Shown: piece after piece, positions 45,669-57,836 of the stretch
Position numbering within the stretch: position 1 is the stretch's first letter
How the letters are laid out: every line of letters starts with the position of its first letter
NCBI GenBank assembly: GCA_944548615.1
Contig: OX155961.1
Coordinates: 11,966,239-12,030,238, forward strand
DNA length: 64,000 nucleotides
Direction: 5' to 3'
From: Micropterix aruncella
Taxonomy: Eukaryota > Arthropoda > Insecta > Lepidoptera > Micropterigidae
Notes under the pieces: model-generated
Seen by the model: the letters and a program-made list of their open reading frames with translations, nothing else
What the model was told of the DNA's origin: nothing
Database searches by the model: none
Translations under genes and position numbers: made by a program

Positions 45669-47580
45669 CGTCAAACAACCGCGATAGTCTCCGATTTTAT
45701 AAGTATCCGTAAGTACAACCGTTGTAATTACGACAAAAGATTTATCAAGTGTGCCCCATTTTATCTAAAGAGAAGCGGTTTTTATGCGAAGATTTTCTAA
45801 AAAGAAGGCCGATTATATAAAAACACAATCATCATCATCCTCACACAATTCTTTAATGTAGATATACATGCGCAACCTCTTTTTATTTCACATGAACAAT
45901 TTCACCAATTCTATTTTACGTTCCTGATCCACCAGCCAACGATGAGGGAAAGTATTGTGAACACGCATTTTTTTTTCGAGATGTGTTCATCTCGGAAATA
46001 TCCATTTTGAGCCCCCTTGAGACTATTAAGACTCTTTTCAGAGGGAAGTCTTTCTGTGTGTCTGTGTATTCCTCCACTATCTTTTTATATTCATATATAG
46101 TTTAAATCAGAGGTACCCAAACATTCTTGACTCGTAGACCTCTTGCTGTTTTCCGTAGACCCCTGCCTGAATTTTCCTGAACTTAATAACAAGTTTCTGG
46201 ACAGCTGAAACAGTACTGATCGCCTACTTAGGGTTTTTGGTAATGTGGACAGTTGTAAAAAATTAAAAATATGTACAATTTTTATTTGTTTATTCCTAAG
46301 CGTCCACTGCCTAAAAGTACGAATCATTTGGGAAAGCCGCACATAAGTGCACATGTAGCACTATCTCGCTTGCTCATTCATATGGCGCGTTTATCCTACT
46401 CGCTCGCACGGATACCTATTGAAGCGTATTTTTTTCACATATCTCATTTCCACCTTCCCTTGTTACTCATGTGCGCTGGCCTCTCCACCGACTAGTGATG
46501 CAATTTGAGTTGAGTGTTGATTTCATTCCGTCATACTTGTGACGCGCGCGTTTGTTTATTGCTATTATTATAATTTTAAAATACTATGCTGTATACAAAA
46601 TCTGTTTAAGAAGTTACACGACATTAAAGGATTGCCTGAATGCTTATGGTGACACTAGTTGGAGTCCACTAACGTGGACCCCCCCATTTACATCTCGTGC
46701 ACCCCGATTTTTGTTTCTCGCTGACATGGCACTTTGGGAATCAAAATTAAAACGTTAGACCTAAATGTATTAATCGGTCTTATTATTGTGTATATTATTA
46801 GTACCTGTATTTGTATTGTAACGATGTATTTTTACATCAATAAATAAATTTAAATAAAAATCATGTTTAACCTAAAATATATACATAAAACTGTTAATTT
46901 AACATAATAATGCTAGACTTATGAAGACATCTGAATTGCCCCCGCAGCCACACCAGCTAAGCTCAAGTAATTTCCTTTTTAAAACGAAGCCCATCTGCGC
47001 GTTTCGGATAAAAGATTTTTGCCTAGGCATGTCCCGTGATCCCCTTATCCCTAAGATTCTCGATTATTAGCTGTCTCGGCTAAAGGTGGGCGGCTGAGGA
47101 TCTTCGCATTAACCTAATCCCTGAGAGTGTAATGGAAATTTATTCTATCAGCATCATCCGCTGCTCAAGGTGAACGTCTTTTTAGGGTTCCATATATACT
47201 CCATTATCTCGCATTTTAGGATTATGGTCTCTCTATCATCCTGCCACGAATTTAAATCAAAGTTTAATTTAATTTAAAATACGATATTTTTGAGACGTGT
47301 AAACCGCAAAGTAACGACAATTTCTTTGAATCGCACGTAGTTCATATATCACATAAATATTCCCTATAGAGCGGTGCCTCGAAACCTTTTTTTGACCAGG
47401 GACTACTAAACTTTTTTGTTTGGTTCAAGGACCCTGAGTAATAAAATAAAAAACTCTAACAATTTGGATTTCAACTTTATATATCTTATACTTTTAGTTA
47501 AGTATTGGGTCCTTACCTATGAAGTTGCTTTTCTATAAAAAAATATAAGGCCAAAAACTTGGATTAAAAAAAATATATAT
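45669..47580. other. Intergenic with diverged repeats
   Basis: 45940-46080 is a diverged copy of the 43100-43350 family. 46115-46180 and 47365-47440 have hAT-end-like words (GGTACCCAAAC, GTAGACCCCTG; GTGCCTCGAAACC) without provable partners. 47505-47575 repeats 23735-23815. No gene. Confidence 0.45.
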
Positions 47581-48119
47581 CTAGCTGACCCGGCGAACTT
47601 CGTACCGCCTAACAGTCAATGAATGTCGTGTTACGGATTAGCTGAACTTAATTTGTGATTTTATGAAAGTAATACAATGAATACAAAATAAATATTAAGT
47701 TCACTACTTTATTAAGATAATAACACAAAAAGAAATATAAAAGTACAAAAATTAAGTATATCAATCGCGTGTCAGCAAGACATGATTGATTTTAACAATT
47801 TACATATTGTGCAGCATGGGATGCTCTCGGTTTAATTCTCTTCATTGAAGCACCTTGTGATATACGACATTTTTTGTATTTTTATCACGCGCAAGAACAA
47901 ATAAAGCGGAATATTTGCCGACACGTGAACATGCCACGTACAACTGACCATGAGAAAAACACGGATTTACATTTTGTATGGGAAAATGTTTTTCTTTTAT
48001 TTTAATTTTTCGCCAACTTTCCAATTTTTGTTTTTAATAGTTATTCTGCTATTCGGGACGGATACAAATACTACAAATCAAAAACCATAAAAATCGGTCA
48101 GTCTTTCTCGAGTTATAAA
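47581..48119 (-). mobile_element. Helitron 3' end with 5'-end-like flank (copy 3)
   Basis: Minus strand. The 3' terminus is CTAG at 47581-47584, preceded by a CGGTACGAAGTTCGCCGGGTC subterminal sequence. The other side (48040-48119) carries the Helitron 5'-type sequence ACTCGAGAAAGACTGACCG. Only the end of the helicase lies between, so this is a short internally deleted copy. Confidence 0.78.
47842..48024 (-). pseudogene. Helitron helicase C-terminal remnant
   Basis: The frame reads NPCFSHGQLYVACSRVGKYS then LFVLARDKNTKNVVYHKVLQ and stops. SHGQLYVACSRV is helicase motif VI of the Pif1-like domain and (N)VVYHKVLQ is the usual end of Helitron proteins. The first ~15 codons (MESWRKIKIKEKHFPI) are of the same region but diverged. 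Confidence 0.88.
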
Positions 48120-48290
48120 GTTGACTCCTAGGGGAAACTGACCCGCAGGCCAGAGTTCTACCCGGGCTCTCACTTCTGCGTGGAGGCTACCGGATGGGTG
48201 ATGATCCGTGCGTTTGGCCGACCCTACACATGGGTCCTAGTGAACAAACTGCAACAGGACTTATTAGCTCCCAGTAATAGTTTGATAGTA
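48120..48290. repeat. Dispersed repeat family R, short copy
   Basis: GACTCCTAGGGGAAACTG followed by CCGCAGGCCAGAG, CACTTCTGCGTG and ATGGGTCCTAGTG corresponds to 3668-3830. It begins exactly where the Helitron piece ends, so the Helitron may have inserted here. Confidence 0.7.
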
Positions 48291-51200
48291 ATTTAATGTA
48301 ATTCAATGCATTTTTGATATGTATCTTATAAAAAAATAATTTAAAACACTACTGTAGGAAACACTTAATCGGTCAGTGAAACATTATAGTAAGATAATTA
48401 GTCATAATTAATGAAGCTGTATGCTTCATTAATTCCAAATTCATAAGATAAGAGGAAGGGGTTTTTATTCAGCTTTCAAGATTTGACTTAAACAAACTAG
48501 CATAATATCATTGATTTTATAGTAAAACTATTATAACTTTTTAAAAAATCTTATAACCCTAAAAATACTTTACCTTGCCCAAATTCCACATTGCAGTGAG
48601 CAATTCTACGGTTTCGAAATAAGCGATGATACATTATAAGACATAGCGTAAAAAGTCGTCATGATTAATCGACTTGGATCGCGAGCTGGCGACCGAACAA
48701 TTCGAATGCCCATCACTAACATTCTAACTGTCAACCTTATAGCTCTGATTATATTAGATATCTCAATGCCGTACTAAGTTTTGGCAGCTAGTATTTTACT
48801 ACGAAAAGCAACGTGTAGATTGCACTTACAGCTCAAAACATTGATTTTAATCTGCTTTAAAGTAGCCCAATATATGGCATGGCGTTCGTTATCCTATCTC
48901 AAAATGAAATAATAATATTATAAAAAACGAATTTTCCCATCATAGCTATTATTATTTTAATAATGGACCCGATCGCGTTTCTTAGTGAACTAAAATAGGG
49001 ACTTAGTTCAACCGAACGAGACGGAGCAATACGTTAAAAAGGGATATGAAATGTACTATCGTCGATTTTCCGTACCTGTCGAACTTATAGACGCCTGGAT
49101 AAGTTTGAACACATTTCGCGCGGTGTAAGATTTAACTGTTTTATCTTCAGTGGGTAGTTTTAATGCGGAAAAGTTACAACCGTTCATTTCACATTCCGCT
49201 CTGACGTACTACTCTGTCTCGTTCACATAAACTAATTTACGATTAAAGTTCAAAAGATACGCAATCGAGCCCATTATTTATATAAATATGTTAAAGTTTT
49301 AATTTGATTTACAGGTTTAAACAGGTGATAATTACCAGCTTTATAGTTCAAATAGACTTGTAGATAGCTGAAAATAATTGACTAAATAAATTGCTGTTAG
49401 TTTTGCCGGACAATGCTATTAGCGCCACTTCAATGTTGCCGGCGCAGAATGGTTGCCAAAACGTACTATGGTATTGAGAAATCTAATACTCCATATAAGC
49501 AATGCTTTTATAGTAATGGCTTTTTGTAGGATAAACTATTTTTAAATTCAGTTTTTTTCGGATAGGTTGCTCAGGTCACTTCTGTCTTTCTATTTTTGTA
49601 TTTTAGTAGATTTTTATATCTTTGTTACTAATTATTTTTTCTTTAATTAGATTTTTAAATAGACTTTTAAATGTTATAATGTTATGCGTTTTTTTTAAAT
49701 GTAATTTTCTTTGTAATAATATTGTTTCGTACCATTCTAAACTTTCTAGCGTGGCAACCCATGGCAAGCGACACAGCCGAACGCAACCAACGAGTGAAAA
49801 GAGGACTGGGCCGAACGCCGCCACTTACGTCAACCTGTCATCGATCGGAGCGGACGGTCGATATCGCTGCTGGCGTAATTCCTATTCTATGTATTCTAGT
49901 TCGCTCGCGTGAGCGTAACATTGTATTAAATCGATAAATAAGTTTTGCAATTTTGCAAGGCGTTTACATCTTGAATCCTGCAATCCTCACCAGCGATAGT
50001 TAGGGATTGTCCTAGCAGACCGCATCTCATCATAAATATTATTGCAAATAGATTTTTTTACCCAGATCGTGTTATTGAAAGTAAATACTTACTTACTTAC
50101 TTACTTACTTATTTACAAAGGATAATAATATGACCGAAAATAAAAAAAAAATCGCTTCAACCTGCTATATTTCCAAAGCAAAGGACTAATATTTGCTTTG
50201 GAAATGTGGCAGTTTGGCGTGCTATTTAGCGACAATGTTTGCTAAATGTTTATAGGCACTTTAAAAAGGGAATGAAAATAAATCTATCATCGATATCGAT
50301 ATCATCTATATCGATATTACGACTAATATTACTAGAATCACAAGTGCTGTGGTATTTATATCACAATCAATAAGTTTACCCCGACTTAGGGTTGCAGCTG
50401 AGATTTTTCCTCGTCATTCTCAATCTCACCAATTCAATCTTCGTTACAGGCTCTACATTTAATAATTTCTGTATCTAATCTAATATTATATTTCCTTTTT
50501 CTTATTGCTTGTAAGTAGACGGCTGTAGGTCCAATTTTTTGGGTTGTCTTTTATTTTCTTTATTAGATATTCTTATGGCCTTTGTATTGTATCTTTCCGA
50601 TTAGCGAATAAATAGATAAATTCTTTTTTGTATTTTTTTGAATTAAAGTACCTAAGAAAGTATATTATAATTTCCCTAATGATAGGTACAGCTTATTCTA
50701 CAATAAAATACAATCAACTACTCCAGTAGATAGGCATTGAATGCGTCACAGAATTAAATGCTTCGATTTAATATTAAAAACATAACTATCATGATAGTTG
50801 TCATGGCTGTGATAATATATTTAACATTATCTAAATACAAATAATCAAAATATACTAATGTGATTTAATAGTCAGGGAGAACATATATAAAAATAGAAAT
50901 GCAAATTATATGTAGAATCATCAAAATAAAATTATTTTATTTTCAATCCAGTAATATGCTTTTGTATTTTTTTTAAATGAATAGATGTGTAATCAATTAT
51001 ATGAGAATTAGATTGTCCGCTGACCCTTCGGCTTCGTAACGACCAAATTTGGTTGCACATTAGAACACCGTTGACTACGACCAATATTGGCGACTTACTC
51101 CCGGAAAATTATTATAATTTTCTAATTCGAACGCATCCTAAAATCCATATCAAATATCTCATTATTACCATAGATACATATACAGCCGCTAGAATAACTT

Positions 51201-51663
51201 CGCGCCTCATTTCGCGGATATTTCTTTTAAAATTCCATTGTCAAACATCATCAATTTTTTTTCGAGAAATAATCAACATTTTTATTGCTTTTATGATCTA
51301 ATATCTAAATATTTTTGTATGTAAATAAGCAAAACGAAATATTACCTTTTATAGAGAATATAATAAAGATCACGAAAGTGTTTACAATTTCTAAATAGGG
51401 TTCCGTATTTTTCCGCAAGACAAGTACAAGTTAGAAATGCCGAGTTTTTTTCACTTTTTTGACTTTCTCATATTTTATCATAATTATCTAATTGTTTTAC
51501 AAAATGAGATTTCAACATTCTATATAAGAAAAAACAATCCTTGTTTTTTCAATGCAATTATTGCATAGTTATTCTTTTTATGCTTGCTATAGTAGTTCCA
51601 TAGTTATAGTACTTTTTGTCGAGCGCGGCGATATTGCAATAAATTCCAATAAATTGCCGCGGT
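48291..51663. other. Long intergenic stretch without identified gene
   Basis: Mostly AT-rich and apparently single-copy. 48435-48500 repeats the 18713-18780 block. 49740-49880 is a GC-richer segment with short overlapping open frames (up to 96 codons) of no recognisable type. 50088-50112 is (TTAC)n. 50285-50320 is rich in ATCGATATC words. Confidence 0.45.
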
Positions 51664-51710
51664 CTGCCATGAAATTATGCCGCTACTCTAAGGGCATAAT
51701 TTCATGGCAG
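51664..51710. repeat. Perfect hairpin with 18-bp arms
   Basis: CTGCCATGAAATTATGCC and its exact reverse complement are separated by 11 bases. GGGCATAATTT occurs once more just downstream at ~51721. Confidence 0.85.
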
Positions 51711-51769
51711 GGTTAATTTCAGGGCATAATTTGTTTAAAACTTTGCAAATTTTACTAATCATCAACATT

Positions 51770-52620
51770 TATTTATTTTATTTATTTATTTATTCAAGAA
51801 TTTATTTAATTACTATAAAACATTGATTAGCTTACAAAAATAACAGGAACCGAATGGCAAAACCTGAACCTTTTACTTATTTGATTCTGTCACCCAACTG
51901 GGACTAGCCCGTTCTAGGGTGGACAGGACTCTAATATTACAATCAAGTTTGCTTGATTGCTTGATTGCTTACAGATGTACAAGTTTTAGTAAAAAGCTAA
52001 TAACACTAAATTGCCCCAAAATGTGGTCTTAAAAAACAAGTAAAAAAATACAATAATTAAAAATATTAAAAAATAATATAATAAATAAAATGCAATTGCA
52101 TTACATAATCGGCAATAATATAAAAATCGATTAAATAATATAAATAAAAGTATATGTGAGAAAAGAAAGAAACAGTCATTAATACTTAATATATGACGTA
52201 ATAAATAATTTTATATGAAAATATCTAGTCAAAAAAAGTACAATTCATTGTCAAAATAATATATAACAACAAAGTCAAATATTTTTTGGTAATTAGTTCA
52301 ATGTTAAAATATATTCAACATACATGTTTGAAAATATGTTTAAATTTGTGCACCTAAGTTTTATTAAACTATTATTTCTAACATTTGATGTATAGTTAGT
52401 CTGTCATGATTCGATAACCATTTCTTTAATTTATTTTTGAATTCCCTAAATGTCAAATTCATTTTTATTTCCATATTGATCAGATTGTAAAATCTCGGCG
52501 CAATGAAAGAGTAATGTCTTTGTCCAAATGATGTTTTCATTCTGGGTATTATAAGGCTATTTGTATAACTTGTCTCGTTGGTCTTAAAGAAATAAAATCA
52601 GAATTGTATACAGAATATAC
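51770..52620 (-). pseudogene. LINE fragment F, reverse transcriptase C-terminus
   Basis: The minus strand has an open stretch from ~52600 to a stop at 52364: SLIIPRMKTSFGQRHYSFIA, PRFYNLINMEIKMNLTFREF then KNKLKKWLSNHDRL. This is the C-terminal block of non-LTR reverse transcriptases (P-R-x...GQR-x-x-x...Y-N-L). 51770-52363 is an AT-rich 3' UTR ending in a TTTA repeat at ~51770-51795. Strongly 5' truncated, different family from the other LINE pieces. Confidence 0.75.
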
Positions 52621-53476
52621 GAGGAAACACGATGAATAGAAAATGGTATATCAAATTAGGCAATGATTAGCATGCGGAATTTAGCCGGAGCTGTCCTCGT
52701 CCTGATCCATCAGTCAACCTTGATAAATGGTTCGGCGTGTGGCTGCCACGGGCATAATGCATCTTGGGACTTATGACGGGCATATTGAAAGCGCCACGGG
52801 ATTGTCTAATTGCATCCGCTGTTTACGCCAACAATGACACAGCCAATTAGTGCACGTGTGCTGACATACGGGGGATGGGGGAAGTAATGGGGGGATGGGG
52901 GGGTTCGCTGACGTAGAAGCTCGTCTAATTACACAGAAATGCCCTACCTCTGCACCAAATTAATTGAGAACGCTGTGCGGACTAAACGACTTCACGATAT
53001 CGTAAGATACACTTTCGTCTTGTTGGTAGATAATGTTCTTTGAGTTGAAGATGATCACCGTTGGGAAGACTGCGAGTTTTTTAGTAACAGAATACTTCTT
53101 TGTGTATGAAACGAGTTGCGATACAGTTCATTGTTCAAGTACTAATCTTCTTATCCAAGTGCCAAGTCCACTACCGAACGCTGTCTACCATACTGGCTAT
53201 AACAACTTTATTGGCAGCCGCTCGAAACAAGGATGTGTTTGATTTTTGAAACCAGTCCCGTAGATTACGAAGCCAAAATATTCTTCTTTGTCCTGGACCT
53301 CTTCTTCAGGTTGTTATGCCCTAAATTATTAGATACATAATGTTGTACCTTTCGAGGTGAAGCATGACATGAGCGAAGTATTGGAGTTTAAGGGGTCTTT
53401 ATTGTCCTAGATATATCTATATTCTTGTTCAAACGTTTTAAGACAATTTCATTCGTTGTTAACCCCTCAAATGTGA
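52621..53476. other. Intergenic, no gene assigned
   Basis: GGGGGATGGGG words at 52870-52905. A 69-codon frame at 53033-53242 is unrecognised. Nothing else. Confidence 0.45.
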
Positions 53477-53740
53477 GGCGTCCATTAAAGGATGACTTGG
53501 CAAAATGTATACAAAATGTATATAAATTTATATAAATGTAATAGGCGTCCATTAAAGGATGACTTGGCAAAATGTATACAAAATGTATATAAATTTATAT
53601 AAATGTAAATATAAATGTAAATGTGCGCCGCTTTATAGTAATCCGCTCTATAGTAATGCTATAGCTCTATAGTAAACCCCGCTCTATGTAAATGTAAATG
53701 TAAATGTAAATATAAATTTATATACATTTTGCCGTAGGCA
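53477..53740. repeat. 67-bp tandem duplication and AAATGT microsatellite
   Basis: Two identical units start at 53477 and 53544 (GGCGTCCATTAAAGGATGAC...). AAATGTAAAT words continue to 53625 and again at 53690-53725, with short repeats of GCTCTATAGTAA in between. Confidence 0.88.
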
Positions 53741-54142
53741 AACCCGAGCTAATCGCCAGTCATTTCCAGCTTATATGTCTATCCTATCCTTTGACGGTAT
53801 CACGTATCCAAGGCTTTAAGAGTTTCTGTTAGTTACACTCAACGCATTAGTTATCGACAAAATAATGACATGCCTATTTACAACCACTGTGGATATGTCG
53901 TAATTTGATTATTGTAGAGACATTCGCTTGGTTCATGATATTTTTGGAACGCCGGGTCTTATTGTAAGTATAATCGGTACCGAAATATATCTAAGTGTTA
54001 GTAGACGTAGTGCTACGTGCAGCACCTTCTCCCAGTTATGACGTCACTCAATCGCACTTTTACGTTTTTATTACGGAAACCCGCCTCGATAACATATTGG
54101 AAAATTTTATGGAACTCGAGTACGTTCCAGCTTCAGCTAAAC
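53741..54142. other. Intergenic, no gene assigned
   Basis: No recognisable coding. The last part directly precedes a hAT end; AGCTAAAC would be the expected target duplication but no partner is visible. Confidence 0.45.
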
Positions 54143-54714
54143 CAGTGGTTCTCAAAGTGGGTGATAACGCCCCCTTGGGGGCGCGGTTGGCCTAGAGGGG
54201 GGTGGTAAGGGGATCAGAAAAAAGGGGAGTATTGAAGTGGTTTATGGGGGTCTATGGCTGAATTGTAATTTCATCTAAATATTTTAAAATTCACTGAAAT
54301 TAAACCTAGGTATTTCAAAATAGGTATGTCCACAGTGATTTCATAAAAGGATTCCAGGACATTTTGAAATTGGAAATACCAGACTGGAAATTGGATCCTT
54401 TTTCAAACGTCAACACAGCAATATCATCCCGGAAGAAGTACTTATAGAACTGACAACGAACGAGGAAAAAAATCAAATTCAAATATGGCTACCAAGAATT
54501 TTGGCTACAAAAGCAAATCCCTCAATTATACCCTGGATTGTGGTCGATCGTTCAACGATTTGTGATAGCATTCCCGTCGTCATATTTATGTGAACGTGGA
54601 TTTAGTTCTGTGGCAACACTGCTTACTAAAAAGAGAAATCGCTTGCATGTTACCGAACGCGGCGACTTGCGGCTGTCTTTGAGTAAATTCCAACCTGATA
54701 TCAGAAAAAAAAAA
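54143..54714 (+). mobile_element. hAT element remnant, left end plus transposase C-terminus
   Basis: The left end is CAGTGGTTCTCAAAGTGGG, a classical hAT terminus, followed by CCCCCTTGGGGGCGC. The transposase 3' part follows (next entry). The right end is missing: at ~54705 the sequence passes through a poly-A run into another repeat. Confidence 0.82.
54325..54714 (+). pseudogene. hAT transposase C-terminal remnant (ZBED-like)
   Basis: First frame: FQDILKLEIPDWKLDPFSNV...; after stops and a frameshift near 54470 the frame reads YQEFWLQKQIPQLYPGLWSI then VQRFVIAFPSSYLCERGFSS, VATLLTKKRNRLHVTERGDL and RLSLSKFQPDI. The last part is the hAT dimerisation domain (FPSSYLxExGFS...KxRNRL...RGDLRL). 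In functional ZBED5/FAM200-like proteins this forms the C terminus. The N-terminal BED finger and the catalytic acidic residues are absent. It is a broken copy of a different subfamily from the hAT at 15795. Confidence 0.87.
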
Positions 54715-55313
54715 CGTGTGGCACTCGGGGACTGCCGCAGTAAAGCTATTGCATAAAATTTTTAACAACTTATGCAATTATAATTATTTATTTATTTTAT
54801 TTACTTTATTTTTTCTGATATCAGATAACTGCGCTCTATCGGAAAACGTTGAAATTATTCCGAATCATTTGCGGCTGAGGTAGCAAATGATTCGGAATAA
54901 TTTAAACATCTTCCGATAGAGCACCGCGCACGAATTTTTTATTCAATAAAGCAAAAAAAACGGATTATTCGAAAAAAATCGTAGATAAAAAGATAGATAA
55001 TTAAATTATCTTTAAAATGGTGCAGGTTTCATAAGATTACGCCAGATAGTATTGGCGTAGTAGTCGTTTTGTGTTCGGTTAGACCTAATTTCACAAATTA
55101 TTTACACTATGTAATATAATCAAAATCTAAAATATTCAAAGCTAAGAATATTAGGAAAATGTTCTTGTTTAACATATATTTTTTTCGAATCGTAAGCTGT
55201 ACTTGTTTAGACGTAATTATCAGTTTAAAATCATTAATTTTCGTTAAGAAATTTCTTCATTCGGTCGCCGCGCTGGCCTAGGCCCGCGATAAAAGCTATG
55301 CAATAGCTTAAAA
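54715..55313. repeat. ~590-bp dispersed element, copy 1
   Basis: Starts CGTGTGGCACTCGGGGACTG after a poly-A run and ends GCTATGCAATAGCTTAAAA. AGCTATTGCAT near the left and ATGCAATAGCT near the right end are inverted. An internal hairpin pairs GCGCTCTATCGGAAAACGTT and GAAATTATTCCGAATCATTTG with their complements (54833-54925). Not coding. Confidence 0.85.
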
Positions 55314-55527
55314 CTTATTAAAAATCATCAGATTCATCCTTCACATTAGGTTACTTTTAAAATTAATATTTATTATGTTTGTTTTAATTTGAATAAAAGG
55401 TAATCCTAATATTATAAAGTTGCGTTTTAATTGCTCCCACTGGTAAAAAAAAGTTTCGTTTAGAATTAAAGTAATGAATGTCATTGTGGTTTTTAAGATG
55501 TTGTAAAGTAAAAAAAAAAAAAAAATA

Positions 55528-56112
55528 CGTGTGGCACTCGGGGACTGCCGCGGTAAAGCTATTGCATAGAATTTTTAACAACTTATGCAAATATAATTAT
55601 TTATTTATTTTATTTTTTTTATTTTTTCTGATATCAGATAACTGCGCTCTATCGGAAAACGTGGAAATTATTCCGAATCATCTGCGGCTTCGGAATAATT
55701 TAAACGTCTTCCGATAGAGCGCCGCGCACGAATTTTTTATTCGATAAAGCAAAAAAAACGGATTATTCAAAAAAAATCGTAGATAAAAAGATAGATAATT
55801 AAATAATCTTTAAAATGGTGTAGGTTTCATAATAATACGCCAGATAGTATTTGCGTAGTAGTCGTTTTTGTGTTCGGTTAGACCTAATTTCACAAATTAA
55901 TTACACTATGTAATATAAACAAAATCTAAAATATTCAAACCTAAGAATATTAGGAAAATGTTCTTGTTTAACATATATTTTTTTCGAATCGTAAGCAGTA
56001 CTCGTTTAGACGTAATTATCAGTTTAAAATCATTAATTTTCGTTAAGAAATTTCTTCATTCGGTCGCCGCGCTGGCCTAGGCCCGCGATAAAAGCTATGC
56101 AATAGCTTAAAA
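55528..56112. repeat. ~590-bp dispersed element, copy 2
   Basis: Same start (after 16 A) and same end as copy 1, about 95% identical. The hairpin loop differs: copy 2 lacks about 14 bases at the loop (GAGGTAGCAAATGATT region). The 215-bp spacer between the copies is unique. Confidence 0.85.
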
Positions 56113-56287
56113 ATATTTAAAAAATATGTTTTTGTCAAGAGCTGCCGCAAGGGGAATGAACTGTAGGTGTTCGAGCCTTTTTATGGTCAAAAGTCAAAGT
56201 GATTTGTGTTACAGGGAAAAAGGCGTTTAGTACTTTGTAATGTTTATATGAGAGGACACATACTTGTAACCAGTTGGACATATTGAG

Positions 56288-56676
56288 ATGTCAACCACAA
56301 CGGGCGAACCCGTCACCGCAGGACGTTTTAACGATTCATCGTTCTATCGACCGTGCAGTGAGCGTAGAAGACTTTGGACATTACAAATCCGACGTCTAGC
56401 TACGCCACAACCCGCAAGAGACCAACGCCTTTACCGCGAGATAGCCAGTAATGTTACCTGGCGGGCCGACACTCGCGCCCTTGCTTCCAATTGTGACCAG
56501 ATTTCTCCGGTCTCTCGATTGGTTGCGAGTTCGAGGTCGCTTGCGCGGTCCTCTCCCTTACGAAGCGGTCAAACGGTGTACACCGAATCTATCGCGGACC
56601 AAGGCGTCCTTTGCCCGACTCTGAACCGGGATCGGATGGCCAATAGTCATTTCAAGAGCAGTCGCCGTAAGGTAGG
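56288..56676. repeat. Dispersed repeat family R, copy interrupted by the BEL/Pao element
   Basis: 56450-56672 matches 3310-3540 (CGCGCCCTTGCTTCCAATTG, TCCGGTCTC, TTCGAGGTCGCTTGCGCGGT, CGAATCTATCGCGGACCA). The similarity runs up to the LTR boundary, so the retrotransposon landed in it. The 138-codon plus-strand frame is not recognisable. Confidence 0.65.
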
Positions 56677-57775
56677 TGTACGAATTATCACTTGCATTTT
56701 CTAATATGGGTGGCTGTTCGCGAGAGATCGATTCTTAGAAGCTTATATTCCTCTTTCACACGCTCGAGCCACCCCATAACAGACATAAATAACAGACACT
56801 GAAACAAAATACGGCTCATTCAAATATTAAAATCATCCGCAAGGAAGTCCTAACTAAATACGCAGGACAAAATTCCATGAAAGGTCCTGGTAATAATATA
56901 TCGCCGTCTTTAAGGGCCGAAGACCCCTAATTAATTATCAGCCTGTCATTTCTCGCAGTGGATATATCGAGGGTGTCGACCGATAACAAAAAATCGTAAA
57001 CGCGGCAAGCCGCTCGCGCAACCCTCTTATATTAAAACAAATGTGGTAATCTCAAAATAATCGCAATGTTTGAGGTAATTAGGAGGCTATTAATTATTCG
57101 ACTGAAAGCTTGGATAAAATCAAATACTTATAATTTTGCTAGCTATTCGAAGGAATTTTAAGTACTAAATATGATGTATTGTTAATGTTTAATCTACATA
57201 TTTTCGCTATAAACCTAATGATAATGTAGTAGTAATACATATTATAGAAAATTACCTTCAATTAAGGTGAGATTAATTTAAGTTAAAAATGTAAGCCTGA
57301 TTGAATAATATGTACTCTCGCTAAGCCACACCCCTTACCCCTCAGTAGGCCGGTCTCTTACCGCCGCCATTGCCTTTTAACCAATCACGGGTTAGAGTGG
57401 CGGGGCTTTAGCGAGGCTAGTGAACGATTTTGGAAAATCGAACAGTCACAAAAATACCGAGGTCGAGAATGAACGACCCTTAAGCGGCGGGATAATAGTT
57501 GTACATACGGCAGCCCTTGGCTGGTCTCGTACTCGCGCGCATAATTTAAGTGTATACTGTAACTCACGAGTAAATTGAGGGACAATAAACGTTCTTTTGA
57601 AATAAACTCTTTCACTGTGTGATCATCTAATAGAGTGTGAACCAGATACGGGAGACTACTCGGCGGCCAGGAAGAACGAGAGAACGCGAAGGTAAATAAC
57701 ATTTACAGTCCACAAAAACCACCCTTCAGCAGTGGGAGAAACTCACAGAAAAATAACTGATGGATTTTATAACCA
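56677..57775 (+). repeat. 5' LTR of BEL/Pao element (~1.1 kb)
   Basis: Begins TGTACGAATTATCACTTGCA and is identical to 63547-64000 over all 454 bases present there. The end is inferred at ...ATAACCA, four bases before the primer-binding site, giving a TG...CA LTR. Internal signals: a CCAATCA word at ~57391 within an inverted CTCGCTAAGCC/GGCTTTAGCGAG pair, and AATAAA at 57583 and 57603 as polyadenylation signals. The 5 bases before it (GTAGG) would be the target duplication. Confidence 0.88.
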
Positions 57776-57779
57776 TAAG

Positions 57780-57797
57780 TGGTCCTTCGAGCCGGAT
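57780..57797 (+). promoter_or_regulatory. Primer-binding site (tRNA-Tyr type)
   Basis: TGGTCCTTCGAGCCGGAT is complementary to the 3' end of metazoan tRNA-Tyr including its CCA. It lies just after the LTR, where minus-strand DNA synthesis would begin. Confidence 0.85.
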
Positions 57798-57836
57798 GAA
57801 AAATAAAGAAAAGAACCTTGAAAAATAAATTGTACG

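Noticed and set aside
49603..49937. Gene at 49.6-49.9 kb
   Set aside because: Overlapping frames of up to 96 codons on both strands, no family resemblance and no splice or promoter context I could defend.
54538..54756. Domesticated hAT (ZBED-like) host gene
   Set aside because: Stops and a frameshift lie just upstream, a hAT terminus sits next to it and the C terminus is cut by another repeat, so it is a dead transposon.
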